Shown here: piece after piece, positions 1-10,926 of the stretch
Layout: each line of letters begins with the position of its first letter
Numbering within the stretch: the first letter of the stretch is position 1
Assembly (NCBI GenBank): GCA_038030265.1
Contig: CM075943.1
Span: forward strand, 26,226,001 to 26,290,000
Reading direction: 5' to 3'
Source of the DNA: Corythucha ciliata
Lineage: Eukaryota > Arthropoda > Insecta > Hemiptera > Tingidae
Length of the DNA: 64,000 nucleotides
Made by a program: the position numbers and the translations under genes
Notes under the pieces: generated by a model
What the model was told of the DNA's origin: nothing
Database searches by the model: none
Seen by the model: only the letters and a program-made list of their open reading frames with translations

Positions 1-338
1 TTTGACGTGCATAATATTATAGCGTGAATGGAAGAACTCAAAGGAGGCTAAAAGGGGACAAAATCGAGTCATAGTTACTATGTAAATTTAAATTTTACCA
101 CATAAAGTGCTGACAGTGAAAGGAACGCATGAAAGGGGTGTGGTCTGCTCCTTTCTCACGAACTTTCCTGGCACTAATTGAACTTAGATGACCCTATCTA
201 CGGTCATTTAAGGGATTACTCCCCCCTCACGGCACCAACCTATTCACAACTGTGAATTCGAGGGGGTGGGGAGGCTGAAAATAAAGAAATTAAACTTTCA
301 AAGAAATACTTACCATTTTACTTGGTTTGAGTTTCGAG

Positions 339-344
339 AAAAAA
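339..344 (-). terminator. Pol III T6 terminator
   Basis: Six A on the plus strand, read as T6 from the minus strand, lie four bases past the discriminator base of the tRNA-like gene. This is where an RNA polymerase III terminator is expected. Confidence 0.6.
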
Positions 345-347
345 TTG

Positions 348-421
348 CTCCCAAGGTGGGATTCGAACCCACGACCTCCTGGTTTCACGGCAGGTGCTCT
401 AACCAACTGAGCCACCCGGGA
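348..421 (-). tRNA. tRNA-like gene with aberrant anticodon loop
   Basis: On the minus strand this folds as a full cloverleaf. It has a 7-bp acceptor stem (TCCCGGG with CTTGGGA, two G-U pairs), a D-arm stem GCTC/GAGC, and a T-arm GTGGG-TTCGAAT-CCCAC with a perfect B box. The anticodon arm is CCTGC-CGTGAAA-CCAGG. Its innermost pair is a C-C mismatch, position 33 is G instead of the nearly universal U, and the apparent anticodon is UGA. UGA would be serine, but the variable loop is short (5 nt), unlike tRNA-Ser. The body looks more like a tRNA-Thr/Asp type. A run of six T on the transcribed strand follows the 3' end directly, so Pol III transcription is plausible. It could be a tRNA pseudogene or a SINE head; amino-acid identity is not assigned. 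Confidence 0.65.
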
Positions 422-1097
422 GTCCACGCAAAGAGCACCGTTGTAGAACTAATTTTTCAGGGCCGAAAAATCAAATTTATTAGCCAACCATTACGAATTT
501 TGTGGCTAAATTTCCACTTTTATTTCCCAATGATGGGGAGTCAATTATGGTCTCACCTACCGCACCATTGGATCCACTCAGTGAGGGAAAGACCAACAGA
601 CCAGCCCTTGAGGCGTTCCGTACAGCTTTCTCCCCTGAAGTCCTGACTTTCTTGGACACCTCGCGCAAAAAAAGGAGGCGGAGACACACAATCCTTTGGC
701 ACCACGTAGAACATGATATAAGCTAATAGAAAAGCCTTTAGCTCAGCTCGCCTGAAACTCCCTGGATTTTCCATGCAGGGGCAAAATCTACGACCACCAC
801 CTCTAACCCTCCAAGCAAAATTACACAGCGGGGCGATTATCTTCGTCACCGCGGAGACGAAACAGCTGATTCCTGTGTCCCCTTCATCTTCTTTAACGTA
901 TTGTTTACGTCGATGGCTAGAATTGAGGGATTTCACCCCTTTATAGACTCCGATTTCGCGGATTTAGAAATCACAGAACACAATTTCACGCGTTTTTCTC
1001 ATCCCCAATCCGGCGAATTTCTCCGGATTCACTTCCTCAAAAGTGGGTCAGCGAGGTTGACCCATTCAAAAATCCAATTTCACAGGGTTGAGCGCAC
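422..1097. other. No recognisable gene
   Basis: Short open frames occur on both strands, but I see no splice-consistent coding pattern and no family motif. I see no repeat structure either. Confidence 0.4.
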
Positions 1098-1258
1098 CAT
1101 CCATCCCCTCCTGAAGAACTTTGAAATTTATTTAAAAACCACCAGACCAACCAATCGGGCTGCAAGCTGCAACTACCGTTGATATCCTTTTGTCCATGTG
1201 CCAATTCACCGGTATACTTTTCTTCCAAATTGGACATTCATGCAAGTTCCCCATTTTG
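1098..1258 (+). repeat. Dispersed repeat, copy 1
   Basis: This stretch recurs at about 33421-33578 in the GMF intron with roughly 85% identity by eye (shared words include GAAGAACTTTGAA, CCAATCGGGCTGCAA and TGTGCCAATTCACCGGT). Both copies abut sequence with no gene. The class is unknown; no terminal inverted repeats or poly-A tail are obvious. Confidence 0.6.
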
Positions 1259-1799
1259 CCCATTTCGCTCTATAAAAAAAAATCTGGATTGGCTTATTGC
1301 AAAAACCAAGTTCCTGATATCCTGATTGCAGCATCTAGGCCTATAAAAATTCCTCAGCTCTGCCAGCCTCTCTCTCTGGTTTTTGGTCCGCCATGGCAAG
1401 CCCGCTTCGGTGGAGCGGTCCACACCGACTCAGTTACCGCTTACCGGGCTGATTGAGAGGGAGCCAGGACAGTGAGACCAGGGGGCTGAAGTGGCTGAGG
1501 CCCAAAATCCGAAGACTGTTCGACAGTTTCACTCCCCGAGGTGGAAGCGAAATACAAATAGTATATTACATGACGAGGCTATAGTAAGTGGTGTTTTTCC
1601 AGCAAGGCATCTAGTTTGGCGTACGAGGCAGAGCCAAGGCGGACGCTAAAAAAATACTGAACCCGAGAATCACTTACGCCAAGTGATGTATACGCTGTTT
1701 TTGGCGTGACGACTGCGAAATAAATAAAAGGCATTTAATGAATAACTTACCGACTTAGGCCCGTATTCATAGTCGCTACTCAAGTTAAAATTCTCCTTA

Positions 1800-2643
1800 T
1801 TGGCGATTGTAGCTATCACTAGCTGCGCTAGTGTCGTGTGATAATGAAACCGGTACTCCCTACATATGTTAAATGACAACAAGTTTTGTGTTTTTTTAAA
1901 GTGTTTTTTCGTGCTCAACGTCCGTAACTTAATGGGGAAAAAGTAGTCAGTTGGCCTAAAATGACGAGAACAGAAGAACATGGTTTCTGATACATTTATA
2001 CTCAAACGTCAAGCAAGCTCCCAAGCCTTTCGGCGGTCGACTTTCTCCAAACACTGGGCCATCACTGGGCTAATTGATAGCTGACAACGTTAAACCCTCA
2101 ATTTTTGGGAAACAATGAAATGACAATGTTGTGTCTCGGTTACGACGGGAAGAGCAACCAAAGACACAGCAGTTTTCTCTGGATTCACTCTTGAGAGACA
2201 TCCCACGAGCGCTTTATCATTTCTTTATTGGTACTCGCCAGCTCACCGTTTCGTTTTAGTGCTCAGAGAACGGCACGGGTTCAGCAAAATGGTCGAAAAC
2301 GTTTTTGAATCGGTGTTTTCGAGTTTTCTTGCTACAACAAATAGCCGACAGTGAAAGTTTCTGTACGGGTGTACTGCGCACCCGCATAACCGTCTTGTTT
2401 TCTTGTTTCGGTGATGCCAAAGGTACAATATCGAGGCCTCCTCGTCACCGTCGGATTATTTAGCCGCAGTTCACAGAAAAAAAGTGTCACTGACCAACAT
2501 TTTTGATACATGAACTTCCTCATTGTAGAAAAACTGTGTTGTAGTTTGTTGTCAAACGACAACAACAAATCACATGGAGTACCGGACTCAAATGTTTCTC
2601 TGAAACGCCGCCAGATATCGTATCCCTTAGCTACAATCGCCAA
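1800..2643 (-). mobile_element. THAP-domain DNA transposon remnant, copy 1
   Basis: The ends are inverted repeats beginning TTGGCGATTGTAGCTA, flanked by TA on each side. The minus strand carries pieces of a THAP zinc-finger: a CCVFGCSSRRNRD block (C2 half, about 2185-2120) and a CSRHFRPTDYFFP block (C-H half, about 1990-1935). The C-x4-C then C-x2-H pattern is the THAP signature found in P-element-type and related transposases. The two halves are not in one uninterrupted frame, so an intron or decay separates them. A second copy on the opposite strand lies at 17611-18736. The superfamily (P-like or other) is inferred only. Confidence 0.6.
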
Positions 2644-2645
2644 TA

Positions 2646-2926
2646 GGCCCGTATTCGTAGACATTTCTTAAGCCCCATGCACACGATGCATTTTTTGAAG
2701 GAGGATTGTCTGCCTGTTTAAAAAAACCATCCGGTCACTACCCAGGATCATATGTTTTTTTTTCACCCTGCATGTAATCCTCCTTCAAAAAATGCATCGT
2801 GTGCATGGGACTTTAAACTTAAATTTCCCCCAGATGGGCGTCGAAACATATGATTTTTTCCCCACAAAAAATGCTTTGTTTTTACATAGGAGAATTTTAT
2901 CTTAAGTAGCTACCATGAATACGGGC
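2646..2926. mobile_element. MITE with GGCCCGTATTC ends
   Basis: It starts GGCCCGTATTCGTAGAC and ends with the inverse (CATGAATACGGGC). The same terminal word is seen at about 1758 next to the THAP element, at 14461-14600, near 18855-18868 and at 62937-63060, so it marks an abundant short inverted-repeat family. A second hairpin element is inserted inside it. Confidence 0.6.
2674..2809. mobile_element. Nested hairpin MITE
   Basis: About 35-bp near-perfect terminal inverted repeats (CCCATGCACACGATGCATTT and its inverse) surround a spacer of some 70 bp. It sits inside the GGCCCGTATTC MITE. No coding content. Confidence 0.75.
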
Positions 2927-5643
2927 TCAAGTCTCTCGAAAAATGAGATTCCTCGCGGTTTTCTGCCTGAGTAAAAGGTAGACCGGTGTGTCCCGCGACA
3001 CTATTTGCTTAAAATTTATAGTCAGACACAAATCGCCTTGGTGTAAACACCAACTTCTAGAAATTTTCCTCAAAGTTTATGCAGTCAAAAACTTTATGTC
3101 TGACACTTTACATTTTATGTCCAGCAGAGAGAAATGTAGCTGAACATCTTTTGAGGCAAACAAACAAGACCCTTAAAATCCTACTTTTCCGCTGAAATTG
3201 GCTACTTCCTCGGCTTTTTCCAATCTCTCTGATGCACCCTAACCAGTAGGCGCTGAAACTGCAAATTAACCCCCTCGGAAACTAGCAATTAAGAACGATT
3301 CATTTCATTCCAAACCCATCCCCCTCCCCCAGATTAATCGTTTTTCGCGATTCGTGAAAACACTATGAAAATTGTCCGGGTGTTTGATTAAAAGATCCTC
3401 TTGTAACAGGTTTGGTTGCCCCACTCGTTGAACTCTGTAGAACTCGTTGAGCCCTGTAGAATTTTAACTTGACAGGAGATTGTAGAGAAAAATAACCGCA
3501 TTTAATCAAAAAAAGACTTATTATTGAGAAATAATAAGCCAAAAAAAGCGCGTAGATGCCTCGGTTATATTTTTATAGCTACTCTGTAGTGATTAAACGT
3601 GGGGACCAGAGTATAATTAACGTTTTTCGGTGATTTAGGGATCGTGGGAACCAAGTATCGTTTCAATATTCATTGCACGGTTTTCACAGTTATCTATCGA
3701 TCTCACAAATTAGAAATCAATTATTGCGAAAAAGGAGGAAAGCGAAAATTAAGTTTAATAGTTGAACTCGTTAACGCCCACAACGCTTTTGATAGTCACC
3801 TTTTACCCCCGCACACCTCCCCTTTTGCCTATCACTTATTGGAAAGCAATTTGAAAATATGTATAAATATATAATAAAAAATAAATGAAAAAAAAGACTG
3901 GGAAAAATGATGAACCAGAAGGGTGGAGGGGATGTTGACACACAAAATGACAGGGGCGTTGTCGATGCCCTCAGCCAATACCATCTTGGTTTTTTTTTGT
4001 ATTTACCTCCACCCTTCTGAAACATTTTTTAAGTCATCTCGTTACATTTAATTACGGGCTTTTTTGCTAGATAAATCCTGTTTTGTGTTCGTGTAGTAAG
4101 GGAGAAAATTAAGGGAAGAAGCCTCAAGAGAAGTGTGACCTGTTGCTTCCCATCTTTTCACTCTCGAAAAACAGGTTCAAACTATACCCGTACCACGCCT
4201 CTCCAATTTAAACATCTATTATTATTTGAAGGGTCGGTTTCTGTTAAAATAATTTTAATTAATTTGGTGTCTTATAAACTTACTATCTAATTAATTAAAG
4301 TTTCTATCGTAAACAAAACAATTTGAAAAGTAGGTATAATTTTATTTTTACCTCGTATTTCTCTCTTGAGTTGCTCAATCCCCCCCCCCAGTAATTAATT
4401 AATAGGTGCCCCCTTCTTTTGTTTTAGTGTTAATTAGGTAGCTGATAAGGTGAATAAAAGTATAAAATTAAATCCAAAAATTACAATACATCGAGTCCGA
4501 CTGTCAACGGTGAACTGACCTGACTTTGCCGCCTTTCGTTTCTTCTTCTTCCGTCGCCTTCCACTCTCTCTCGCACTGGAGGTATAATGGGCACGCCGCC
4601 ACCGCTGCTTTGCCGCCGCCCCTATGGACCTTTGCCACCCCCACCCCCGTTGCCACGTCAGTGGCACAGCCGCCCACGATGGGAAAAAATGGATGGGGGA
4701 GGGGGAAGATTGAGAGACAATTTTGAGTGGGGTAGAAATAAAGAGTATAAAATAAAGAAAGAAGAAAAAAAGAAAATGGAGGGACAGAGCCTTAAAAATC
4801 GTATAAAATCGTTCCTTCAGGATGGTGGCGACTATAAGGCGAAAAAAAGGAGAGGAGAAGATAAAGAGGATTAGCCGTGTTTTCCTCGCTGGGAAACAGC
4901 AACCACCCCGACCCCTCCACTTCCACCCTCGCCATCATTCTTCGCCGGTATCTTACCGTAGTTAAAGGCGATAGGTGACAAAGAGAAGCTTGGGGCTTGG
5001 GCGGTAAATTCACAGGCCCTTTCCCCTCCCTGCCCCGCACGACCACCCACACATATAATTCCCTTCACTGACACTTAATGAGCGTACAAAAGGGTCTCTC
5101 GAATAAGTGTCACTGTCTGTGTTGTTGAGTAGTGCATTAAAGCGAATAGAGACAACGCGTTGGGCCGTAAGGGGGTAGTTGCCGGGAGGGGGGGGGAAGG
5201 ATCATTTCAACTTCCAAGTGAATCATCCGTTTCTACAACGGGTAACAACTGTATAAATGGATAGAGACAGAGCGATAACACTAAGCGCCTATTTCTCCGC
5301 AGCAAAAGCCCACCGTCACCCTCCCACCCAACACACCAGAACAGAAATTTATCGCGTTTGAACGTGGATCCTCTCATTGTCAGGCATGAACAACGATATA
5401 TAAATACTTCGTGCATTTTGATGGCACGTGTAACAATGGTGAGGTGTCAAGTGAAAGCATCAACTATTATAGATCCGATTACGCGCAATCCTACAGACGA
5501 TGATAAGCTCCTGAACACCGTCGAAACGTTTCAAGTTTACACCTCAATGAACTATTTTCCACATAGAAACTTTGAATTAGGCCTCCAGGTGAAATACTCG
5601 TAGCCACCCCTCCCATATCAAACACTCACACAACGTCTGTCTA
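2927..5643. other. Gene-free region, low complexity in part
   Basis: It is AT-rich with short runs of poly-C and purine-rich tracts (about 4540-4900). The open frames here use biased simple sequence (RRKKKKRK-type), show no domain, and have no matching splice sites. I see no gene. Confidence 0.4.
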
Positions 5644-5761
5644 AGCCTGTCTAGCCATCATTAGGACCATTATTTAAAATAAGCTTTCGTGTATCGTCCA
5701 CACTCGTTAACTTGCTACTCTTTATTTTAAATAATGGTCCTGATGATGGCCTAGACAGGCT
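5644..5761. mobile_element. Hairpin MITE
   Basis: Two arms of about 37 bp (beginning AGCCTGTCTAGCCATCATTA) face each other across a spacer of about 45 bp. A transcript would fold into a long hairpin. No coding content. Confidence 0.7.
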
Positions 5762-6738
5762 GAAAATCGACTCGACCAATAAATAAAAACAACTTTTTTG
5801 TGGAGAGACAACAACTGCATCACCCGGACGTCTGAATAACTCCACGACAACATGGCCAATGACAATTTTAATGACTCACACAACCTTATTCGACTCACTC
5901 CCAGCAATGACTTTAATACATTTGACTGACAGCAATGTGAATCTGGCACGCCGCAAAGTTTCCCGATGCTCCGAGGAAGTCCTAATTTGACTCATTCAAA
6001 AATAAATTTTGCAGCGTCGAGTCTGACGCATTGAACTATTTCAACAGTCATTGCCGGTCCTCTTCGTGCCAGGGGAACGACCAAAGTTCTTGGATCATTG
6101 CTGGTCGTTAATTGTTACTGATCTGCGTGTCTTATCGCAGGCCCAGGAACGGCGAAATTATGTTAAAAGAAGAGAAATCTGATAAATTGGGGTTTAAAGA
6201 GCCAAATCCTGAAAATTCGGGTTCTCTCGTAAAGCTGGATTTTTAATGCCTGGGGTTCGCGCCCTCTAAAAACAAAAGACCCTTGCAGTTTCACTGAAAT
6301 CAGGACGTGAAACTTGCAGTATCACGAATATTCTGCCAGAACACTTTTAATTTCACGGATATTTGCCTACGAGTTGTTGCATCTTTGCGGCTATTCGCCA
6401 GACTTTGAGCACTGTCGTGGCCGGCTAAACCTAATAGCCGGGTCCGGGGCGACTTTCAAAACAAACAGTAAACTGGCATTTATGCAGAAATAAATTCTTC
6501 AAACTTGCAATTTCATAAAAATAAAGACCGGAAACTAAGCAATTTTGCTTATATTGAGACCCAGACAAAAGGCCATGAAGCTTGCAGTTTCGCTGAAATT
6601 AAGACCTGGAACTTACAATAACGAGAATATTCCGGCTGAAAACCTCCAATTTCGCTGATGTTTGTCTTCAAAATGTTGAAATTTTGCATCTATTCGTCAG
6701 GTTTTTGCTGATGTCTGGGCCCAGGATATTTACATGGC

Positions 6739-6742
<4 letters not shown>

Positions 6743-6780
<38 letters not shown>
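6743..6780. repeat. Poly-A run (38 nt)
   Basis: An uninterrupted run of A lies directly beside the hairpin end of a HINE-like fragment. The related copy near 36557 also abuts a run of 14 A, which suggests a preferred T-tract (A-tract) target. Confidence 0.9.
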
Positions 6781-6782
<2 letters not shown>

Positions 6783-7159
6783 GCTCCGGCAGCTGGCGGT
6801 CGGAAAGAGTGCATTTCATTCCGTATACGGACACCCTAAGCCGTCCCAGAAGTAATAATTTTCATACCATAATTTGTTTCATTAAGCCGAACTTCTTCCT
6901 CTATTTTCACTACCCTCTCTTCAAAAATGTTGAAAAGTTCCGGTAGTTTTCCAAGGGCTTTGTTATATTAAATTTTTGTGTCGTATTTTATAATACCTAA
7001 ACGTGTGAATTTAAGCGATTTTTTTGAAATTTCATCCCCCATTTCACCCCCCCCCACCACAAAGTTTTCCATAAATCTCAATGGAACCCAGGGCTTTTGT
7101 TACATTAAATTATTGAGTCGAATTTTAGAGCGCTAAGATGAACTAGTGAAGTTCAACGC
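6781..7159 (-). mobile_element. HINE-like element, truncated hairpin end
   Basis: The end reads CCGGCAGCTGGCGGTCGG (hairpin) followed by the GTGCATTTCATT subterminal motif. It matches the first 75 bp or more of the copy at 36557. The rest of the element is missing; another family member begins at about 7160. Confidence 0.5.
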
Positions 7160-7757
7160 TATTAGTGCATTTCATTCAAAAAATGCACTATTGGTCTCGC
7201 CCTGATGGTCGCACATATGGGTTGTGATACTTTTTTTTCACGTTTCAGAACCCCTAGAACACGAATCCGAGGTCGGTTTGATTTGCTATATATATATATA
7301 TTGCTTGTTAGCACGATCACGGTCGCAATTTTTGACTTAGGGCAACCAAATTTGGTCTAAAAATCAATAGCGTGAATATCTCGGACAAGTTCGTGATCCA
7401 GATGAATCGGTCCACGGGAACGGTGTGAAAGAGGGGTTTGAATTAGTTGAAAATTCGCTACCGCACGGCTGTTGCTGCAATTGCCCCCAAAATTGACTCG
7501 AGTAATGAGAAATGAACGCGCTTTCGTATGAGACCCTAGTGAACCAAATCCGTTGATATGGCAGGGGTGTTCTCGGCGGAGGGGAGCTATTAAATTAACG
7601 CTATGCCTTACTGGACCACCCAATTACCAAAAAAATTCATTGACACTGAATTTTGAGCCGTCTCTTTTATTTGATTTGCCACAGCCTAATAAATATTGAG
7701 TAAAAAATCCTGAGGTGGGCGAAAAAGGGAGGAACAAAAAAAATTTAAAAAAATTGT

Positions 7758-7825
7758 TTCGGATTCGAACCCAGGCACTCCGCATTGCGTAATCGTGAAA
7801 TTGTGACATACCATTTAACCTAATT
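7758..7825 (-). other. tRNA-like / SINE-type promoter fragment
   Basis: On the minus strand a good B box (GGGTTCGAATCC) follows a tRNA-like anticodon-arm region. The same piece occurs at about 51764-51832 in the sister element. It is part of the repeat rather than an independent tRNA gene; the acceptor stem does not close well. Confidence 0.35.
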
Positions 7826-8005
7826 TAACTGATCTGAAAATTAACGTAACCTGAAAAAAGTTTTGTTCCGACAGCAGCCAGTCGGGAAAAGTGCATTTCA
7901 TTCATGCGACAATCGAGTCAAACCTCATAAGTTAGGACGATATCAATCAATTATGAATGAAATTTAGGCCGGGATAAAGATTTTAATTGCAAATAACTCC
8001 TCTAA

Positions 8006-9504
8006 TGGCCGATTTCACCACTGAGAGTTAAGGTTCGAGTTAGGGTTATCTCAGAGTTAGTGAAAAAAAACCGTTTCACCACTTCGAGTTAGCATTAATC
8101 TTAGGGTTAATAGTAGGAACTTCGTCTCTAAACCCCTGCTTAACCCTGTTGGTGAGTTTCATCATCGAAAGTTAGAGTTTGAGTTACGGGTAACTCCGAG
8201 TTTTTTGAAAAAAATGTGTTTCACCACTCGGAATTTGGCTTAACCTTCGGGTTATCAGGGTGGTTAACTCCCAGATCTTATTCTCTACTTTTTCTAGGGA
8301 ATAACTCGTTGACTCGGACATAACCTTGTTTCTGACCAAAAGCATACTTTTTCGGTAAAGCATATTTTTAGTTCTTCCTTGAAAATAACTGTTTAAAAAA
8401 CCCGTGTAAAAAGAGTGAGAATGGAACATCGTTCATTTGCGTTCGAATTATTAAACGATGATGACGACGATGACATACAAATGTTAATTCAGCTGCAAAG
8501 ACGACCGAGGGTATTCAAGAAGAGAATCAGCTACCTAAATTACTATGACGAGATTGATTTCAAAACCCGTTTTCGTGCGTCAAAAGCAACCTTCAGGTCA
8601 GTCTTGGAAATGATTGAAGGTGAAATCACTCCACCTTCAGAAAGGTAAGGCATATATTTTCATATTCCAGCCACATTATTTTCGAACATTATTAAGCTTT
8701 CGTTTAAGGGGTAGTACTCCGCGTTACGTAAATTATCGCCTCATTTCTGTACCAATCCTGGATTTCAATGCCTCTGCACTGCAACTGGAAAATCCACGTA
8801 GAATTTCACCTTGAAAATGCACTCTTTATCGTTGACTTATGTAGGAAAGGAAGATCGTACACACGTGCGGAATTTCCTGGAGATTTATATGAGACCTTTA
8901 AATCCAGGACTGGTGAAGAAATACGGCTTGAAATGAACAGAAATAAATTTCAGTGATCATACGGTCCCTCACCCGAAAATTATAACTGTATAAAGCTTTG
9001 TTATGAAAAGTCGACCAGATTGAAGTCTTTACTCCTGAGCATGCCCCCCCCCCCCAAGTTCGAATTATCTCCTGGAAAAGTTTAAATAATGTCGACAAAA
9101 TGTCTTCATTTGAGTTCTGAGTGAGGAGGCTCTTCGCATATGAAAAATTTAGACGTAGTAAAGTGTATGGAGGAAAATCCGAGGGTTTGGTAACTCTCAC
9201 TTTAAATTAGTGGTGAAACGGAAGCTCTCTTAACTCGAAGGCACTCCAAACTCCAAGAGTTAACTAACCCACACTCCAACACCGGACCGATTGAAATCTA
9301 CCCTGAGGATTTGACGGTTTTTTGTTTTAACCCTGATATTTCAGGTTCGAGTTACGGGTAACTTGGAGTTAGTGACAAAAAATTGTTTCCCTTCTTAGAG
9401 TTAGTCTTAACCTGAAGGTTAGTAAAAGCTCTTAACCTCGAGACACCCTTAACTCCGAGAGTTAAGTAGTCCACACTTTAACTCCAACTTGGTGAAATCG
9501 GCCA
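8006..9504 (+). mobile_element. PIF/Harbinger-type element with TAA target duplication
   Basis: Ends are inverted (TGGCCGATTTCACCA) and flanked by the 3-bp duplication TAA (8003-8005 and 9505-9507), the TWA target type of PIF/Harbinger. The sister host repeat has the unoccupied site at 52004-52006. The subterminal arms are rich in GAGTTA/TTAACTC words. It contains one recognisable transposase fragment. Confidence 0.8.
8421..8644 (+). pseudogene. PIF/Harbinger transposase fragment (HARBI1-like N-terminus)
   Basis: The frame starts near MEHRSFAFELLNDDD and contains YYDEIDFKTRFRASKATFRS, which resembles the N-terminal RFRLSK-type helical region of HARBI1-like transposases. It ends at a plausible splice donor (AAAG|GTAAGG). 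I find no DDE core downstream before the right inverted repeat, so the element is non-autonomous. The family call rests on the flanking TIR/TSD plus this segment. Confidence 0.5.
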
Positions 9505-9770
9505 TAAGAAGAGTCCACCTTCCCATATCGTATAGGCAACCAAACCGACTCTGTTTCATTTTCATCATTTTGTTCCCCCTCAGTTGGTGCCAAAAAAGGG
9601 GCCTGCGGTAAAAAGAAACACGATTTTATGATTTTGACTTTCTATACCTCGGCCTAAATGTCATTCATAATCGATTGATATCGTTCTAACTTATGAGGTT
9701 CGACTCGATTGTCGCATGAATGAAATGCACTTTTCCCGACAGGCTGCTGTCGGAACAAAACTTTTTTACA

Positions 9771-10353
9771 CTTCCACCCCGGGAGGACCACCCCCACCAC
9801 CTTCACTTTTTCGAAAAATTAAAATGGGAATCAAAGGCTACTCTAACATGGAGTATACGTACCGAATATGATGCTTCTAGAATCAACTGGTGATTTATAG
9901 TGATTTTTAGACCGTTTCAACCCCTATTTTCACCCCCTCCACCTAGACCGATTTGGCCCAAATGCAATACCGACCGGGGTCTTATGACTATTGATTTTTG
10001 TGCCAAAGTGCGTTCCGCTAAATTGATATCTTCGAGAGTTATCGTGCTAACAAGACCACACACTTACTTCCACCCCGGGGACAACACCCCCTCCCCTTCG
10101 ACTTTTTCTAAAAATTAAAATGGGAATCAAAGGCTACTCTAACATGGAGTGTACGTACCGAATATGATGCTTCTAGAATCAACTGGTGATTTATAGTGAT
10201 TTTTTGACCGTTTCAACCGCAATTTTCCCCCCCTCCACCTTGACCAATTTGGCCCAAATGCAATACCGACCGGGGTCTTATGACTACTGATTTTTGTGAC
10301 AAAGCGCGTTCCGCTAAATTGATTTCTTCGAGAGTTATCCTGCTAACAAGAAA
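9771..10353 (+). repeat. 296-bp tandem satellite, two copies
   Basis: The word AAAATGGGAATCAAAGG recurs at 9821 and 10117, a spacing of 296 bp, and the whole monomer repeats with few changes. The same monomer in the same period occurs three times at 36725-37550. Each array ends near GTGCTAACAAG and is followed by AT-rich microsatellite sequence. Confidence 0.85.
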
Positions 10354-10392
10354 ACGGCCATAAGGTAAGATAAATAAACCAATATAAATATA

Positions 10393-10875
10393 CAGGGTGT
10401 TCGAAAATTAGATGCTCAGAGAAAATATGGTGATAGTACACGTCATTTGCGATCTAGTTCACTATTTGACGTTTTTCGAAATTCGGCTTAGCTTCCGAGA
10501 TATAACTCATTTTGCGTATTTTCTACTAACCCCTTTGTTTTTTCGATAAATGCCCTCCTCGCGCTCATCAACAGGTGCTAGGCTAAAAGTAAATAGCTCA
10601 TTGGAAAGAACACAAATTTCCTTCGGAAATCGGCTGCCCTACCACTGTCGGTCTCTGATCATTTTATCCATTTTATTGCTCATTTCAAAGGAAATTTTGT
10701 GCTCTTTCCAATGAGCTATTTACTTTTAGTCTAGCACCTGTTGATGAGCGTGAGGAGGGCATTTATCGGAAAAACATAGGGGTTAGTAGAAAATACACAA
10801 AATGAGTTATATCTCGGAAGCAAAGCTGAATTTCGAAAAACGTCAAATAGTGAACTTGATCGCAAATGACGTGCC
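10393..10875. mobile_element. Foldback element with CAGGGTGTTCG end
   Basis: A left arm (10393 to about 10640) and right arm (about 10683 to 10875) are inverted repeats of roughly 190-250 bp. The left tip CAGGGTGTTCGAAA follows TA, as in the Tc1-like elements of this window. The right tip is missing. Confidence 0.65.
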
Positions 10876-10926
10876 CCGAAATCCTCCGTGACCACACAAA
10901 AAAAATGAAACTCGCCATTTTTTTAG

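Larger units (their letters stand above)
7160..9770 (+). mobile_element. Helentron/HINE-like non-autonomous element, copy B
   Basis: It begins AGTGCATTTCATTC after a T, has a (TA)n microsatellite near 7288-7302, and ends with the inverse motif GAATGAAATGCAC followed by the perfect hairpin CCGACAG-GCTG-CTGTCGG. An inverted copy of this hairpin end lies internally at 7862-7990, making the 3' part palindromic. A copy with the same order is at 48474-52257. Subterminal inverted repeats, a microsatellite and an end hairpin are the architecture known for Helentron-associated (HINE/DINE-1) elements. There is no Rep/helicase. A PIF-type element is inserted at 8006-9504. Confidence 0.55.

Noticed and set aside
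266..646. 126-codon open frame at the left end
   Set aside because: It runs through the tRNA-like gene in its antisense direction; no domain, no gene-like context.
8005..8130. TTAGGG-like words suggesting a telomeric tract
   Set aside because: The words (GAGTTAGGGTTA) are irregular and belong to the subterminal repeats of the PIF-type element; no tandem TTAGG or TTAGGG array.
9771..10353. CRISPR-like regular spacing
   Set aside because: The 296-bp period has no short repeat/spacer alternation; it is a eukaryotic satellite, and the genome is animal.
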